Shown: positions 63,249 to 64,000 of the stretch, piece after piece
How the letters are laid out: every line of letters begins with the position of its first letter
Numbering within the stretch: the first letter of the stretch is position 1
From: Massilia sp. Bi118
GTDB taxonomy: Bacteria; Pseudomonadota; Gammaproteobacteria; Burkholderiales; Burkholderiaceae_D
Length of the DNA stretch: 64,000 bases
Reading direction: 5' to 3'
Assembly: GCF_918697865.1 (NCBI RefSeq)
Contig: NZ_CAKKMV010000002.1
Span: 310,001 to 374,000 of the forward strand
The notes under the pieces: model-generated
The model's input: the letters and a program-made list of their open reading frames with translations, nothing else
Databases searched by the model: none
Told to the model about the DNA's origin: nothing
Made by a program: the position numbers and the translations under genes

Positions 63249-64000
63249 ATGGTCAAACTTCCAGGCAGCATGCCGGCTCCCGTGGCCGATGCGCAGTCGA
63301 TCGGCCCGGTGCCGGCCGACGAACGATTCCAGATCACCGTGATGCTGCGCCCGCGCGCGGACCTGCCGCTGCATGCGGTGCAGGCCGAGCTTGCGCGCCG
63401 CCGCTACCTGACGCGCGAACAATACGCGGCCAGTCACGGCGCCAGCGGCGAGGACATGGACGCCGTCGAAGCCTTTGCCCGCAAGGCCGGCATGGCCGTG
63501 ATCGAGCGCCGGCCGGCCGCGCGCAGCATCGTCCTGTCCGGCACCGCGGCGCAGGTGGGCGCGGCCTTCCAGACCGGCATCGAGCGGGTCGAGCATGCGG
63601 CCGGCATCTCGCGCCGCCGCACCGCGCCCATCCACCTGCCGCCGGAACTGGGCGATATCGTCGAAGGCGTGTTCGGGATCGAGGACACGCCCATCGCCCG
63701 GCCCTACTACCGCTTTTCGACGCCGGCGATGCAGGCCGCCGAGGAGCGCGCCGCGACGGCGGCTTTCACCCCGCCCGACATCGCCACGCTCTACGACTTC
63801 CCGCAGGGCTGGACGGCAGCGGCCAGTGCATCGCCATCATCGAGCTGGGCGGCGGCTACCGGAGCTCGGACCTGAACGCCTACTTCCGCAGCCTGAGCCT
63901 GCCGACGCCGAAGGTAACGGCGGTGTCGGTGGACGGCGGCCGCAACAGCCCCTCGCTGCCGTGGAGCGCGGATGCCGAGGTGATGCTCGACATCGAGATC
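63249..64000 (+). pseudogene. S53 (sedolisin) serine-carboxyl peptidase, frameshifted and cut by the window end
   Basis: S53 peptidases are secreted acid proteases made as proenzymes with a Glu-Asp-Ser triad. The N-terminal propeptide domain is present (FQITVMLRPRADLPLHAVQAELARRRYLTREQYAASHGAS, then VLSGTAAQVGAAFQTGIE) and leads to the catalytic domain at FTPPDIATLYDFPQGW. There the frame breaks: at 63811-63813 one base seems missing, and the frame stops early if unshifted. In the shifted frame the family sequence continues (QCIAIIELGGGYRSSDLNAYFRS), ending with AEVMLDIE, where the catalytic Glu and Asp are found. Beyond base 64000 the catalytic Ser part is outside. Either a recent mutation or a base-call error explains this. 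No signal peptide is evident. Confidence 0.8.

Overview
The window is a GC-rich chromosomal segment, probably from a betaproteobacterium of the Massilia/Telluria group (Oxalobacteraceae). This rests on base composition, a PEP-CTERM/sigma-54 gene, a TonB-dependent receptor next to nucleotidases, and the overall gene style; no rRNA or tRNA is present to confirm it. No CRISPR array, prophage or replication origin was seen. The only mobile gene is a solitary TnpB.

The dominant theme is scavenging and breakdown of nucleic acids. Bases 1-10.4k hold the 3' end of xdhC, guanine deaminase, an exported adenosine deaminase, a TonB-dependent receptor, a 5'-nucleotidase, an S1/P1 nuclease and a MipA/OmpV porin-like protein. 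Bases 10.4-15.2k (minus strand) encode a complete BmpA-type nucleoside ABC importer. Bases 24.7-27.6k (minus) encode pseudouridine breakdown (psuK with a DNA-binding domain, psuG, a LysR regulator). Bases 28-35.4k hold a deo-like operon: purine nucleoside phosphorylase, deoB, deoC, a two-domain aldehyde dehydrogenase, deoA and cdd. Bases 48.7-61.1k hold the full reductive pyrimidine pathway (preT, preA, NCS1 transporter, dihydropyrimidinase, beta-ureidopropionase-like amidohydrolase, beta-alanine transaminase, malonate/methylmalonate semialdehyde dehydrogenase) with divergent MocR and RutR-like TetR regulators. Together these could carry RNA/DNA from extracellular polymer to acetyl-CoA, acetate, ribose phosphate, ammonia and urate.

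The most interesting unexplained signal is a roughly 70-bp non-coding element present three times, upstream of the TonB receptor (3863-3932), the BmpA importer (15354-15424, minus strand) and the purine nucleoside phosphorylase operon (27779-27849). Each copy has an ATTTATAY-N7-AWATAAAT palindrome, exactly 18 bp, a TTGYCA -35-like hexamer, 17-18 bp, and a CATAGT/CATGAT -10-like hexamer. It looks like the activator site plus promoter of an undescribed purine-nucleoside regulon that links outer-membrane uptake, inner-membrane uptake and phosphorolysis.

Other regions: 15.5-18.7k holds accessory genes (alpha/beta hydrolase, PAAR, YciI, NHL lipoprotein). Bases 18.9-24.4k hold a 5-oxoproline transporter pair, pyroglutamyl peptidase and a large hybrid sensor kinase. 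Bases 35.5-41.3k hold an L,D-transpeptidase, a PEP-CTERM protein with a well-formed sigma-54 promoter, a YddA/SbmA-like ABC exporter and a DUF2076 protein. Bases 41.3-48.7k hold a LytS/LytT-like pair and stress-type genes (VOC, DinB, WYL regulator, GST) plus the TnpB insertion. Bases 61.2-64k hold an MHYT hybrid kinase and the start of an S53 peptidase that carries a frameshift and runs off the window. Two families of short palindromic intergenic repeats (five and four sites) sit between the catabolic genes.
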